DNA of 48,135 nucleotides from Tannerellaceae bacterium. Lineage in GTDB: Bacteria; Bacteroidota; Bacteroidia; Bacteroidales; Tannerellaceae. Positions 1 to 7,447 of this stretch are shown here, in pieces. The DNA lies in assembly GCA_031288615.1 (NCBI GenBank), contig JAITRC010000008.1, positions 1 to 48,135 of the forward strand. The letters run 5' to 3'. A model generated the notes under the pieces. It was not told where the DNA came from. It did no database searches and saw only the letters and a list, made by a program, of their open reading frames with translations. Made by a program: the position numbers and the translations under genes. How positions within the stretch are numbered: the stretch's first letter is position 1; each line of letters starts with the position of its first letter.

Positions 1-383
1 CGCATGTGGACCCCCAGGTAGGGAGTCAAGTTGGGGTGCCGCATGACTGCATACTTGGCGGTGTAGAGAATGGTGCGATTGGGTGTCCACACCCACCGGA
101 CATTTCTAAAATAGGGTTCTTCGACTATGAAAGAGATATCAGCGATGTCCTCCGGAAAAGGCTCGGGCACGCCGTTTCTCAAGAAACGCACTTCGAGGGT
201 GAATTCCTTGCCCACTATGATGGGGGTGGGGGGTTCGGTTTTTCCCGAAAAACCTCCCGTAGGGGGAATGTCATAAGGAAGACCGTAGGGAGTATACGAC
301 ACGGAATAGCTGTCATCCTCTGCGATACACAGGGCGGGACACAGCAGGGAAAGGCAAGTGAGGAAGAGGGCAAAACGTTTCAT
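1..383 (-). CDS. Secreted hypothetical protein, N-terminal part (runs off left end)
   Basis: Read on the minus strand, an ATG at 381-383 opens a frame that stays open to the window edge (about 127 codons). It begins MKRFALFLTCLSLLCPALC, a clear Sec signal peptide (basic start, hydrophobic core, small residues before a likely cleavage near residue 20-22). The mature part is rich in Pro, Tyr and beta-type residues, with a segment reading EFTLEVRFLRNG, which suggests an exported beta-sandwich or surface protein. It starts 5 bases after the murG stop, so the two are probably cotranscribed. I do not recognise the family. The C-terminus is missing, so it cannot be checked for a T9SS sorting domain. 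Confidence 0.65.
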   Translation of the reverse strand, partial: MKRFALFLTCLSLLCPALCIAEDDSYSVSYTPYGLPYDIPPTGGFSGKTEPPTPIIVGKEFTLEVRFLRNGVPEPFPEDIADISFIVEEPYFRNVRWVWTPNRTILYTAKYAVMRHPNLTPYLGVHM

Positions 384-388
384 GGCTC

Positions 389-1528
389 CTACATTAAAAG
401 AGACGCTCCGGACAAAGGTACGAAATGTAGAGAGGATAACGCAAAAGCGGCGTCGGCAATCTTCTCTGCACTGTCGTCTATTCCAAGTGCGGCGATATGT
501 TCGGCGAGTCGTGAGAGTCGGTCGTTGTCACGGAAGCAGTCGATTGCAACCGTGATCAGTTCCGTGTCGGCCTTGTCATCGGGGACAAGTTCGGCGGCAG
601 CGTAGCGGACAAGTGCGCGGGCGTTTTGGGTTTGGTGATCCTCCGCCACGTTGGGAGAAGGCACGAGGATAGCGGGCTTGCCGAGCAGGCAAAGCTCGGA
701 GATAGTGGCGGCACCCGCGCGAGAGATTACCAAATCCGCCGCCGCGTAGGCCAAGTCCATGCGGTCAATGAAAGGCGCCACCCAAAGGCCATGCGCGGTT
801 AGTTGGTGCTTCGGGGTATAGTTCTTTCCTGTCTGCCAGATCAGCTGTATACCCTGTTCTGAGAGGGCATGAATACCCTGTTCGATCGCGAGGTTGATTG
901 TCCGTGCCCCGAGACTGCCCCCAATCACCAGGAGGGTTTTTTTCTGTGGGTTGAGGCCGAAGAAAGCCGCTGCAAGGGTACGCTGCTGCGGGTGTAAAAG
1001 GGCTTTGCGTACCGGGTTGCCGGTGAGGATGATCTTCTTTGCGGGGAAGAAGCGTTCCATGCCGGAGTAGGCAACACAGATAGTCCCGGCGCGTCGCGCC
1101 AGGAGTTTGTTGGTGACGCCGGCGTAAGAATTCTGCTCTTGGATGAGTGTGGGCACGCCAGCCCATGAAGCCATATAGAGTGTAGGTGCAGAGGCGTATC
1201 CGCCCACACCGATGACGACGTGAGGCCGGAAGCGTCGAATGGCTTTCCATGCCAGAAAGAGGCTTTTGCCCAAGAGGAAGAGTACGGTGAGGTTTTTGAG
1301 GAGGTGTGTGCGGTCGAAGCCTTTGATGGGAAGTCCGATGATAGGGTACCCGGCGTCGGGGACGCGTTGCATCTCCATGCGCCCCAGCGCCCCGACAAAA
1401 AGAATATCGGCTTCGGGGCAGCGCTGCTTCAGGGTGTCGGCAATGGCAATGGCGGGGAAGATGTGTCCTCCCGTCCCCCCTCCGCTAATCATAAACCGCA
1501 GAGTTGAGCGGCCATTTTCTCTCTTCAT
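389..1528 (-). CDS. murG: UDP-GlcNAc:undecaprenyl-PP-MurNAc-pentapeptide GlcNAc transferase MurG
   Basis: MurG transfers GlcNAc from UDP-GlcNAc to lipid I on the inner face of the cytoplasmic membrane, making lipid II for peptidoglycan. The 379-residue product is close to family length. It shows the hallmark glycine loop SGGGTGGHIFPA near residue 15, VIGVGGYAS near residue 105, QEQNSYAGVTNK near residue 130, the second glycine loop GGSLGARTIN near residue 205, and SRAGAATISEL in the nucleotide-sugar site. The start gives a short basic tail before the Rossmann fold. It is flanked by a secreted protein and a thioesterase, not by ftsW or murC as in a standard cell-wall cluster. Confidence 0.95.
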   Translation of the reverse strand: MKRENGRSTLRFMISGGGTGGHIFPAIAIADTLKQRCPEADILFVGALGRMEMQRVPDAGYPIIGLPIKGFDRTHLLKNLTVLFLLGKSLFLAWKAIRRFRPHVVIGVGGYASAPTLYMASWAGVPTLIQEQNSYAGVTNKLLARRAGTICVAYSGMERFFPAKKIILTGNPVRKALLHPQQRTLAAAFFGLNPQKKTLLVIGGSLGARTINLAIEQGIHALSEQGIQLIWQTGKNYTPKHQLTAHGLWVAPFIDRMDLAYAAADLVISRAGAATISELCLLGKPAILVPSPNVAEDHQTQNARALVRYAAAELVPDDKADTELITVAIDCFRDNDRLSRLAEHIAALGIDDSAEKIADAAFALSSLHFVPLSGASLLM

Positions 1529-1542
1529 ATATTAGTTAGTTA

Positions 1543-1610
1543 ACAGATTTGTTTCGCTATGTTAATGGAAACAATTGCACAAATTCACAGATTTGTTTCA
1601 TTATGTTAAT
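1543..1610. repeat. 24-bp imperfect direct repeat between murG and thioesterase
   Basis: The segment starting acagatttgtttc occurs at 1543-1566 and again at 1587-1610. The copies differ at only two central positions and are offset by 44 bp. The second copy overlaps the last codons of the thioesterase gene. The repeat lies upstream of murG as read on the minus strand, so it could hold a binding site or be a small duplication. No function can be assigned from sequence alone. Confidence 0.75.
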
Positions 1611-2031
1611 TTACAAGACGGTCAAAATAGTCTCCCCTCGACAGTCGTCCATTCACTACAGCCACGCACTCCACCGTGGCGTAGACAGACTTGTCGCGGA
1701 GTTCGGGCTCGTATTCGTGCTCGTCGCCCCGAAGACGATAGATGGTTTGCTCGAAGATCAACTTAGGGCCTTCCCGTCGAGGAGTCAGTCCAGACACAAA
1801 ACGGTCACCGGAACGGAGGGGTTGTCGATAACAAATATTCACACAAGAGACAAAAAGGTCGATGCCTTCGTCATGGAGTCGCGCGAAGCTTTCACCGAGA
1901 GAAAGGAGGTAGCGGTGTCGAGTGTGTTCCAGGTAATGGAGGTAATTGGCATTATTGACTACCCCCTGAAGATCACACTCGTAATCCCGCACTTGCATGG
2001 AAAGGCTGAAAAGGAAATCGTTTTTATGCAT
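1606..2031 (-). CDS. Hotdog-fold acyl-CoA thioesterase (4HBT family)
   Basis: This 141-residue protein has the length and signature of YbgC/FadM-type 4-hydroxybenzoyl-CoA thioesterases, which hydrolyse acyl-CoA thioesters in the cytoplasm. The hallmark is YECDLQGVVNNANYLHYLEH near residues 17-36, with the catalytic Asp followed by GVVNNANYL. The later IYRLRGDEHEYEP and VYATVECVAVV segments fit the remaining hotdog strands. The gene starts 6 bases after the U32 peptidase-family stop, so the two should be cotranscribed, with murG 77 bases further on. The substrate is not evident; short- or medium-chain acyl-CoA is typical of the family. Confidence 0.88.
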   Translation of the reverse strand: MHKNDFLFSLSMQVRDYECDLQGVVNNANYLHYLEHTRHRYLLSLGESFARLHDEGIDLFVSCVNICYRQPLRSGDRFVSGLTPRREGPKLIFEQTIYRLRGDEHEYEPELRDKSVYATVECVAVVNGRLSRGDYFDRLVN

Positions 2032-2037
2032 ATTATG

Positions 2038-3285
2038 TCAACGGGTAAGTGTTTCAAGTTTGTAAAGCCGATCGGAGGGTCGGATCTTGCAAGAGGTGGG
2101 TAAAGAGAAACGTTCACCTTTACGGGTGGCGTCGACGGGCAGAAGGTCGACACGGATCTCGGGAACGGTTTGTGTGAAAGCACCGGTGGTGGGGCCGGTG
2201 ACCAGCACCTGATCCCCTACATGGAGGCAGTCAGCCTCCATCTCGAACTCGGCGACCCCCAAATGACTGAAATATTTGATGGCACGCGCAAGATAGACCT
2301 TGCGTTGAGAAGCCGCAGATCCGTAGACTTGGCTCCATTCGCCAAGGGGCTGCCCCAGATAGTAGCCGTCCCAAAAACCACGATTGAAGACGGTGGATAG
2401 TCGTTGGTCCCATGCATCGAAAGGAGCTTGTTCGAAGAGCCCGTCGCGATAGGCATCAAGGGCTTGCCGGTAAGAAGCGGTGACGGTGGCCACGTACTCG
2501 GGGCCACGCGCCCTACCTTCTATTTTAAAGACAGTGACACCGGCCTCAACCATGCGGTCAAGAAAACGGATGGTCTTGAGGTCTTTGGGAGACATGATAT
2601 AAGGCCCGTCCAGGAGCAGCTCGTTGCCGGTGTCCCGGTCGGTGACGGTATACCCTCGTCGGCATATCTGCAGACAATCGCCTCGATTGGCAGAGCGGTT
2701 TTGGGCATGCAGACTGAGGTAACATTTGCCGGAGACGGCCATGCAGAGGGCACCATGCACAAACATCTCGAGGCGAAGCAGGTTGCCCGAAGGGCCAGAA
2801 AGCGATTCGTCGATAATCTGCCTGTGAATCCGTCGGACTTGCTCCAGGTTAAGCTCCCGTGCAAGGACGGCGACGTCAGCGAAGCGGGCGTAAAAACGGA
2901 GCGCTTCAAAATTGGCGATATTGAGTTGGGTGGAGAGGTGAATCGGAAGCCCGACAGTCAAGGCATACTGCATGACGGCGACGTCGGCGGCAATAAGGGC
3001 GTCGATACCGGCTTGACAAGCCGCATCGACGATGCGTCGCATGAGAGGGGTGTCCTGATCGTAAAGGACGGTGTTGAGGGTGAGGTAACTCCGGACATGG
3101 TGCGCACGGCAGGTGTCAGCGATATGAGGCAGGTCGTCAATGGAGAAACGGGCATGCGCGGCGTGCGCACGCATGTTGAGGTGCTCGACGCCGAAATAGA
3201 CCGAATCGGCACCGGCACGAATGGCAGCCATAAGGGATTCGGGCGAACCAGCAGGAGCCATGAGTTCAAGAATAGGGTCAGTCAC
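2038..3285 (-). CDS. U32 peptidase-family protein (TrhP/YegQ-like, tRNA hydroxylation or collagenase-like)
   Basis: The 415-residue product opens with LELMAPAGSPESLMAAIRAG, the U32 N-terminal motif, and continues with ADSVYFGVEHLNMRA. A middle segment (EMFVHGALCMAVSGKCYLS, near residue 180) and the cysteine series C-x10-C-x8-C-x3-C around residues 180-205 match the U32 cysteine cluster that probably holds an iron-sulfur centre in relatives. KIEGRARGPEYVATVT follows. In Escherichia coli and Bacillus, family members support prephenate-dependent tRNA uridine hydroxylation; others were named collagenases. The length matches the single-domain TrhP/YegQ group better than the longer RlhA type, but the exact substrate is inferred. 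No signal peptide is visible, so it is cytoplasmic. Confidence 0.88.
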   Translation of the reverse strand: MTDPILELMAPAGSPESLMAAIRAGADSVYFGVEHLNMRAHAAHARFSIDDLPHIADTCRAHHVRSYLTLNTVLYDQDTPLMRRIVDAACQAGIDALIAADVAVMQYALTVGLPIHLSTQLNIANFEALRFYARFADVAVLARELNLEQVRRIHRQIIDESLSGPSGNLLRLEMFVHGALCMAVSGKCYLSLHAQNRSANRGDCLQICRRGYTVTDRDTGNELLLDGPYIMSPKDLKTIRFLDRMVEAGVTVFKIEGRARGPEYVATVTASYRQALDAYRDGLFEQAPFDAWDQRLSTVFNRGFWDGYYLGQPLGEWSQVYGSAASQRKVYLARAIKYFSHLGVAEFEMEADCLHVGDQVLVTGPTTGAFTQTVPEIRVDLLPVDATRKGERFSLPTSCKIRPSDRLYKLETLTR

Positions 3286-3311
3286 GAGGTATCAGGGATT
3301 GGGTAGACGGG

Positions 3312-3346
3312 TTTGACGGCAAATGTAATGAAAAAAGATACTTTTA
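3312..3346. promoter_or_regulatory. Divergent promoter region between U32 gene and nusB
   Basis: On the plus strand TTTG (3312-3315) followed 23 bases later by TACTTTTA (3339-3346) resembles the Bacteroidota -33/-7 pattern (TTTG, TAnnTTTG) and would serve nusB, whose start is 26 bases on. On the minus strand TACATTTG occupies 3327-3320, about 35 bases before the U32 gene start. The two boxes face away from each other, as expected for divergent genes. The call rests on motif match only. Confidence 0.5.
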
Positions 3347-3371
3347 CCGCACAGAAAAGGGAGATAAAGGA

Positions 3372-4298
3372 ATGGTAACCAGAAAACTTATCCGTATCAA
3401 AGTGCTCCAAGTGGTTTATGCGTTCGGCAGAGATGGTCAAAGTAACCTTCTCACGGCTGAAAAAGAACTGGAGACCAGCCTGCGCAAGTCGTATGACTTG
3501 TACCATTTTCTGCTGCTTCTGCCGATAGCGCTCACCCGTCAATATGAACGGTTGGTGGCTATTCGCCGTCAGAAGTTCGTTCCCACGGAATCAGACCTTA
3601 ACCCGAACCTCCGGCTGGTGTCAAATCGTCTTGCTGCACAATTAGAAGAGCACGAAGCCCTGAACCGTTACGCACGGGCAAACCATCTTTCATGGAACGA
3701 AGAGACAGCGTTTGTGCGTGGTCTTCTGGAGAAACTGCTTGAGTCGGAGATGTATGTCGAATACAGCCTCTGTTCACCCGATACCTACGAATCCGACCGC
3801 GATTTTTGGCGTGATTTCTTTCGTACGTTTGTGTGTAATAATGAGGAGTTCAATGGCTTCCTTGAAGAGAAAAGTATCTATTGGAACGACGACGTAGAGA
3901 TCATAGAGAGCTTCGTCTTTAAGACGCTTAGACAATTCAAGCCGGATAGCGAGAAAGCTAATCCCCTCATCCCAATGTATAAGGACGACGATTGCCCCGA
4001 CTTTGCACGACGTCTGCTCGACTTGACACTGCTTCATGGAGAGGAATACCGTACGCGTATCTATCGTCAGCTGATCAATTGGAATGCGGATCGAGTGGCA
4101 GGAATGGATATGGTGATCCTTCAGATGGCTATCGCGGAGCTGCTCCACTTTCCGTCAATACCCGTCAATGTCACACTCAATGAATATATCGAAGTGGCCA
4201 AGTATTACAGTACCCCCAAGAGTCCGGTGTTCATCAATGGGATCCTCGACGCCGTTATCCGGGAATTGCATGCTGAGAAACTTATCCCGTTCAAATAA
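3372..4298 (+). CDS. nusB: Transcription antitermination factor NusB (long Bacteroidota form)
   Basis: NusB binds boxA RNA with NusE (S10) to form the antitermination complex on rRNA operons. The 308-residue product is about twice the E. coli length but matches the extended form usual in Bacteroidota. The start RKLIRIKVLQVVYAF corresponds to the N-terminal helix of NusB. The C-terminal half holds the conserved core: DMVILQMAIAELLHFPSIPV, then NEYIEVAKYYSTPKSPVFIN and GILDAVIREL, the NusB signature. The middle, roughly residues 90-220, is the lineage-specific extension. It is followed 19 bases later by ackA on the same strand. Confidence 0.93.
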   Translation: MVTRKLIRIKVLQVVYAFGRDGQSNLLTAEKELETSLRKSYDLYHFLLLLPIALTRQYERLVAIRRQKFVPTESDLNPNLRLVSNRLAAQLEEHEALNRYARANHLSWNEETAFVRGLLEKLLESEMYVEYSLCSPDTYESDRDFWRDFFRTFVCNNEEFNGFLEEKSIYWNDDVEIIESFVFKTLRQFKPDSEKANPLIPMYKDDDCPDFARRLLDLTLLHGEEYRTRIYRQLINWNADRVAGMDMVILQMAIAELLHFPSIPVNVTLNEYIEVAKYYSTPKSPVFINGILDAVIRELHAEKLIPFK

Positions 4299-4317
4299 TG
4301 ATAATTAGAAATAGAGA

Positions 4318-5517
4318 ATGAAAGTACTTGTGTTGAATTGCGGAAGCTCGTCGGTGAAGTACAAACTGTACGACCTAGCGAAAGATCATATCCTGGCCCA
4401 AGGCGGCGTGGAGAAACTTGGATTACCAGGTTCGTTTCTGAAGCTTAGCTTGTCAGACGGCGAGAAGAAGGTGTTGGAGAAGGACCTTCCGGAACATACG
4501 GCGGCGATAGAATTCATCCTCCAGCTATTGATAGATGAAGAGCTGGGATGTATCAAGACGCTGAATGAGATAGAAGCCGTCGGTCATAGGGTGGTGCACG
4601 GTGGAGAATGGTTCGGTAAAAGCGTGGAGATCACGTCCGAAGTGACAGCGAAGCTGGTGGAGTGCATAGCCCTTGCGCCGTTACATAATCCCCCCAACCT
4701 GAAGGGAATAGAAGCTATGGCGAAACTGCTACCGGGCATCCGTCAGGTGGCGGTCTTTGATACAGCATTCCACCAAACGATGCCGCCATATGCCTATATG
4801 TACGGGTTACCGTACTCCTGCTACGAGAAGTACGGCATCCGTCGCTACGGTTTTCATGGGACAAGCCACCGCTATGTAGCCCATCGCGCCTGTGAATATC
4901 TATCGGTACCCTACGAGAGTCAGCGAATCATCACCGCGCATATCGGTAACGGTGGCTCTGTTACCGCTATCCGTGAGGGGAAGAGCGTAGATACTTCGAT
5001 GGGATTGACACCGGTGGAAGGTCTTCTGATGGGGACGCGTTGCGGAGACGTGGACGCGGGAGCCCTCGCCTTCCTGATAGATAAGGAGGGATTGGATCCT
5101 AAAGGACTGTCTGACTTGGTGAACAGGCAGAGCGGTGTACTTGGTCTGTCGGGTGTATCTTCGGATATGCGGGATGTTGACGCCGCTATCAAAGAAGGTA
5201 ATGAACGGGCGAAGCTGTCGCTCGAGGTCTATAACTACCGTATCCGCAAATATGTCGGTGCATATACGGCAGTACTTGGTGGGTGTGATATACTAGTTTT
5301 CACCGGTGGGGTGGGTGAAAACCAATGGACTACCCGTGAAGCGGTCTGCGAGCACATGGAGTATATGGGGATGAAGCTGGACGTCGAGAAAAACAAGACC
5401 GTACGCGGAGAGGAACAACTCATCAGTACACCGGATAGTAAAGTAGCTATCGTCGTCATCCCTACCGACGAAGAACGAGCTATCGCAGCCGATACACTGT
5501 CTATCGTCCGGAAGTAA
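4318..5517 (+). CDS. ackA: Acetate kinase
   Basis: Acetate kinase interconverts acetyl phosphate + ADP and acetate + ATP, the ATP-yielding end of fermentative acetate production. The 399-residue product is of standard length and begins with the ASKHA signature MKVLVLNCGSSSVKYKLY. Further matches are GHRVVHGGEWF, the AVFDTAFHQTMPPYAYMY segment containing the catalytic Asp, RRYGFHGTSHRYVAH, ITAHIGNGGSVTAI, DTSMGLTPVEGLLMGTRCGD and FTGGVGENQWTTREAVC. The usual partner phosphotransacetylase (pta) is not next to it; nusB precedes and a DUF1015 gene follows by 24 bases. Confidence 0.97.
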   Translation: MKVLVLNCGSSSVKYKLYDLAKDHILAQGGVEKLGLPGSFLKLSLSDGEKKVLEKDLPEHTAAIEFILQLLIDEELGCIKTLNEIEAVGHRVVHGGEWFGKSVEITSEVTAKLVECIALAPLHNPPNLKGIEAMAKLLPGIRQVAVFDTAFHQTMPPYAYMYGLPYSCYEKYGIRRYGFHGTSHRYVAHRACEYLSVPYESQRIITAHIGNGGSVTAIREGKSVDTSMGLTPVEGLLMGTRCGDVDAGALAFLIDKEGLDPKGLSDLVNRQSGVLGLSGVSSDMRDVDAAIKEGNERAKLSLEVYNYRIRKYVGAYTAVLGGCDILVFTGGVGENQWTTREAVCEHMEYMGMKLDVEKNKTVRGEEQLISTPDSKVAIVVIPTDEERAIAADTLSIVRK

Positions 5518-5541
5518 TCAAAGACTAAAAGTAGCCACACG

Positions 5542-6783
5542 ATGAATGTGAAACCCTTTCGCGGTCTTCGTCCCCCCAAACAGTTGGTCGAAGCAGTAGC
5601 ATCCCGCCCATACGATGTGCTGAACTCCGTTGAAGCACGCGCCGAAGCAGGCGAGAATGAGAAGTCACTCTACCATATCATCAAGCCGGAGATTGATTTC
5701 CCCGAAGGCACAGATGAACATGCACCTGCCGTCTATGCACGTGCCTCCGCTAACTTCGGACGGTTTCGTGAAGAAGGGTGGTTGGTGGCAGACGCCGAAG
5801 AACACTACTATATCTATGCGCAGACAATGCACGGTCATAGCCAATACGGGCTTGTGTTGTGTGCGTCAATAGACGATTATCTCCACGAGCGCATAAAGAA
5901 GCATGAACTTACCCGTAGCGACAAGGAGGAAGACCGCATGAAGCATGTGCGTGTCACCCGCGCGAACGTGGAACCAGTCTTCTTTGCGTATCCGGACAAT
6001 GCCGAACTGGATGCCCTCGTTCATCGCTATAGCTGTGGGACACCAGAATATGCCTTCGTGTCGGCTGACGGTATCGGGCATACCTTTTGGGTCATTGCCA
6101 ATGCTGATGACATTGCCCAAATCACGGAACTCTTCGCTACTATCCCAGCCCTGTATATCGCTGACGGACACCACCGCTCGGCAGCAGCAGCCCTTGCCGG
6201 CATTGAACGTCGGAAACAAGACGCCAGCCATCGCGGTACGGAAGAGTATAACTACTTCATGGCGGTCTGCTTCCCCGCCGGCCAGCTCACCATCATCGAC
6301 TACAACCGGCTTGTCAAAGACCTTAACGGCCTCTCCGACGCACAATTTCTCGACCGTCTGTCCGTCTCCTTCCGAATAGACCCGAAGGGGAAGCCTCCGT
6401 ACAAACCCCAGTCCCTGCATAACTTCGGGTTGTACCTTTCAGGACAATGGTACTCCCTTACCGCACTCGCGGGTACGTATGATGACGGTGATCCCATGGG
6501 GATCCTTGATGTGACGATCTCCTCACAGCTTATCCTTGATGATATACTCGGTATAAAAGACCTTCGGACGGATAAACGTATCGACTTTGTGGGGGGTATT
6601 CGCGGTCTTGGTGAGCTTCAGCGACGAGTAGATAGCGGAGAGATGCGGGTTGCCCTTGCCCTGTACCCCGTTACGATGTCCCAGCTAATGGCCATTGCCG
6701 ATAGCGGTCACATCATGCCCCCCAAGACGACCTGGTTTGAGCCGAAACTTCGTTCAGGCTTAGTCATCCACCTACTGGACTGA
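5542..6783 (+). CDS. DUF1015 family protein
   Basis: The 413-residue product opens with VKPFRGLRPPKQLVEAVASR and PYDVLNSVEARAEAG, the characteristic start of DUF1015 proteins. It also carries the family motif YIADGHHRSAAAALA near residue 210 and CFPAGQLTIIDYNRLVKD downstream. No signal peptide or membrane segment is seen, so it is probably cytoplasmic. The biochemical role of the family is not settled. In relatives I recall it beside serine-biosynthesis genes, whereas here it sits directly behind ackA. Its stop is 4 bases from the convergent CBM9-like gene, with no obvious terminator hairpin between them. Confidence 0.88.
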   Translation: MNVKPFRGLRPPKQLVEAVASRPYDVLNSVEARAEAGENEKSLYHIIKPEIDFPEGTDEHAPAVYARASANFGRFREEGWLVADAEEHYYIYAQTMHGHSQYGLVLCASIDDYLHERIKKHELTRSDKEEDRMKHVRVTRANVEPVFFAYPDNAELDALVHRYSCGTPEYAFVSADGIGHTFWVIANADDIAQITELFATIPALYIADGHHRSAAAALAGIERRKQDASHRGTEEYNYFMAVCFPAGQLTIIDYNRLVKDLNGLSDAQFLDRLSVSFRIDPKGKPPYKPQSLHNFGLYLSGQWYSLTALAGTYDDGDPMGILDVTISSQLILDDILGIKDLRTDKRIDFVGGIRGLGELQRRVDSGEMRVALALYPVTMSQLMAIADSGHIMPPKTTWFEPKLRSGLVIHLLD

Positions 6784-6787
6784 GTGC

Positions 6788-7447
6788 TTATAGCAAGTGA
6801 AGAGGAGCGAAGGAGGGAGGATGGTGGAAATCCGGTGCGGCCGTGTCGACGGGATTCCAAGTGAGGTAGTGCGGGAAAGGAGTGGAGTCGGCGCATTTGT
6901 AGAAGTTACCCCATATCGTTGAAGGGAGGCGCTGGGTGTCGTCAAGCCCCATCAACACAAAAGGAATGGCGACAGTCAGCTGCCAAGCGAAAAGCCCCTC
7001 CTGCTCATCAATGGGGAGAGTGGGGTGAGTGGTCAAAGAAGAGTAACGGCGTATAGTAGCGTAGTCGGCAGGAGAAAAGGAGCGAAGCTTTTGGGTGCGG
7101 GAAAGCCGGAGAGAAGCGTCGCAAATACCCAGACAATTGAACTCGAAGTTACGGTACACCCCATCGCCCTCCTTCCTCATGAAGAACTCGACGCAACTGT
7201 CTGTGTACACCGGTTCGCCATCATTGAGGTGAGTGGCGCGAAGCGAAAGACCAGAGACATGGAAACGGAGGTAAAGAGAGGTGTCCGAACGGACAGCAAA
7301 AAAACCGGCATCAGGCTTGTGGGGGAAGGTAGGCCAATTTACCTGGTCAATGGCTTGGCGGGTGGCGGTAGCTTCAATGGCGGTGTCAGCTTGGGGAGGA
7401 GGAAGGTCGTCCAGGTCGGCAAGGTAGGGGATATGCAACTCCTTCAT
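6788..7447 (-). CDS. Carbohydrate-binding family 9-like protein
   Basis: The start at 7447 (MKELHIPYLADL) is chosen because it overlaps the stop of the giant cargo gene by one base; the longer frame upstream only shadows that gene. The 219-residue product resembles CBM9-like domains of Bacteroidota: TDSCVEFFMRKEGDGVYRNF near residue 85, then EFNCLGICDAS, a central WQLTVAIPF strand and the end segment GNFYKCADSTPFPHYLTWNP. Aromatic and polar residues typical of a sugar site are present. No signal peptide is visible, which is odd for a carbohydrate binder that should meet its ligand outside the cytoplasm. Ligand and role are unknown. Confidence 0.8.
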   Translation of the reverse strand: MKELHIPYLADLDDLPPPQADTAIEATATRQAIDQVNWPTFPHKPDAGFFAVRSDTSLYLRFHVSGLSLRATHLNDGEPVYTDSCVEFFMRKEGDGVYRNFEFNCLGICDASLRLSRTQKLRSFSPADYATIRRYSSLTTHPTLPIDEQEGLFAWQLTVAIPFVLMGLDDTQRLPSTIWGNFYKCADSTPFPHYLTWNPVDTAAPDFHHPPSFAPLHLL

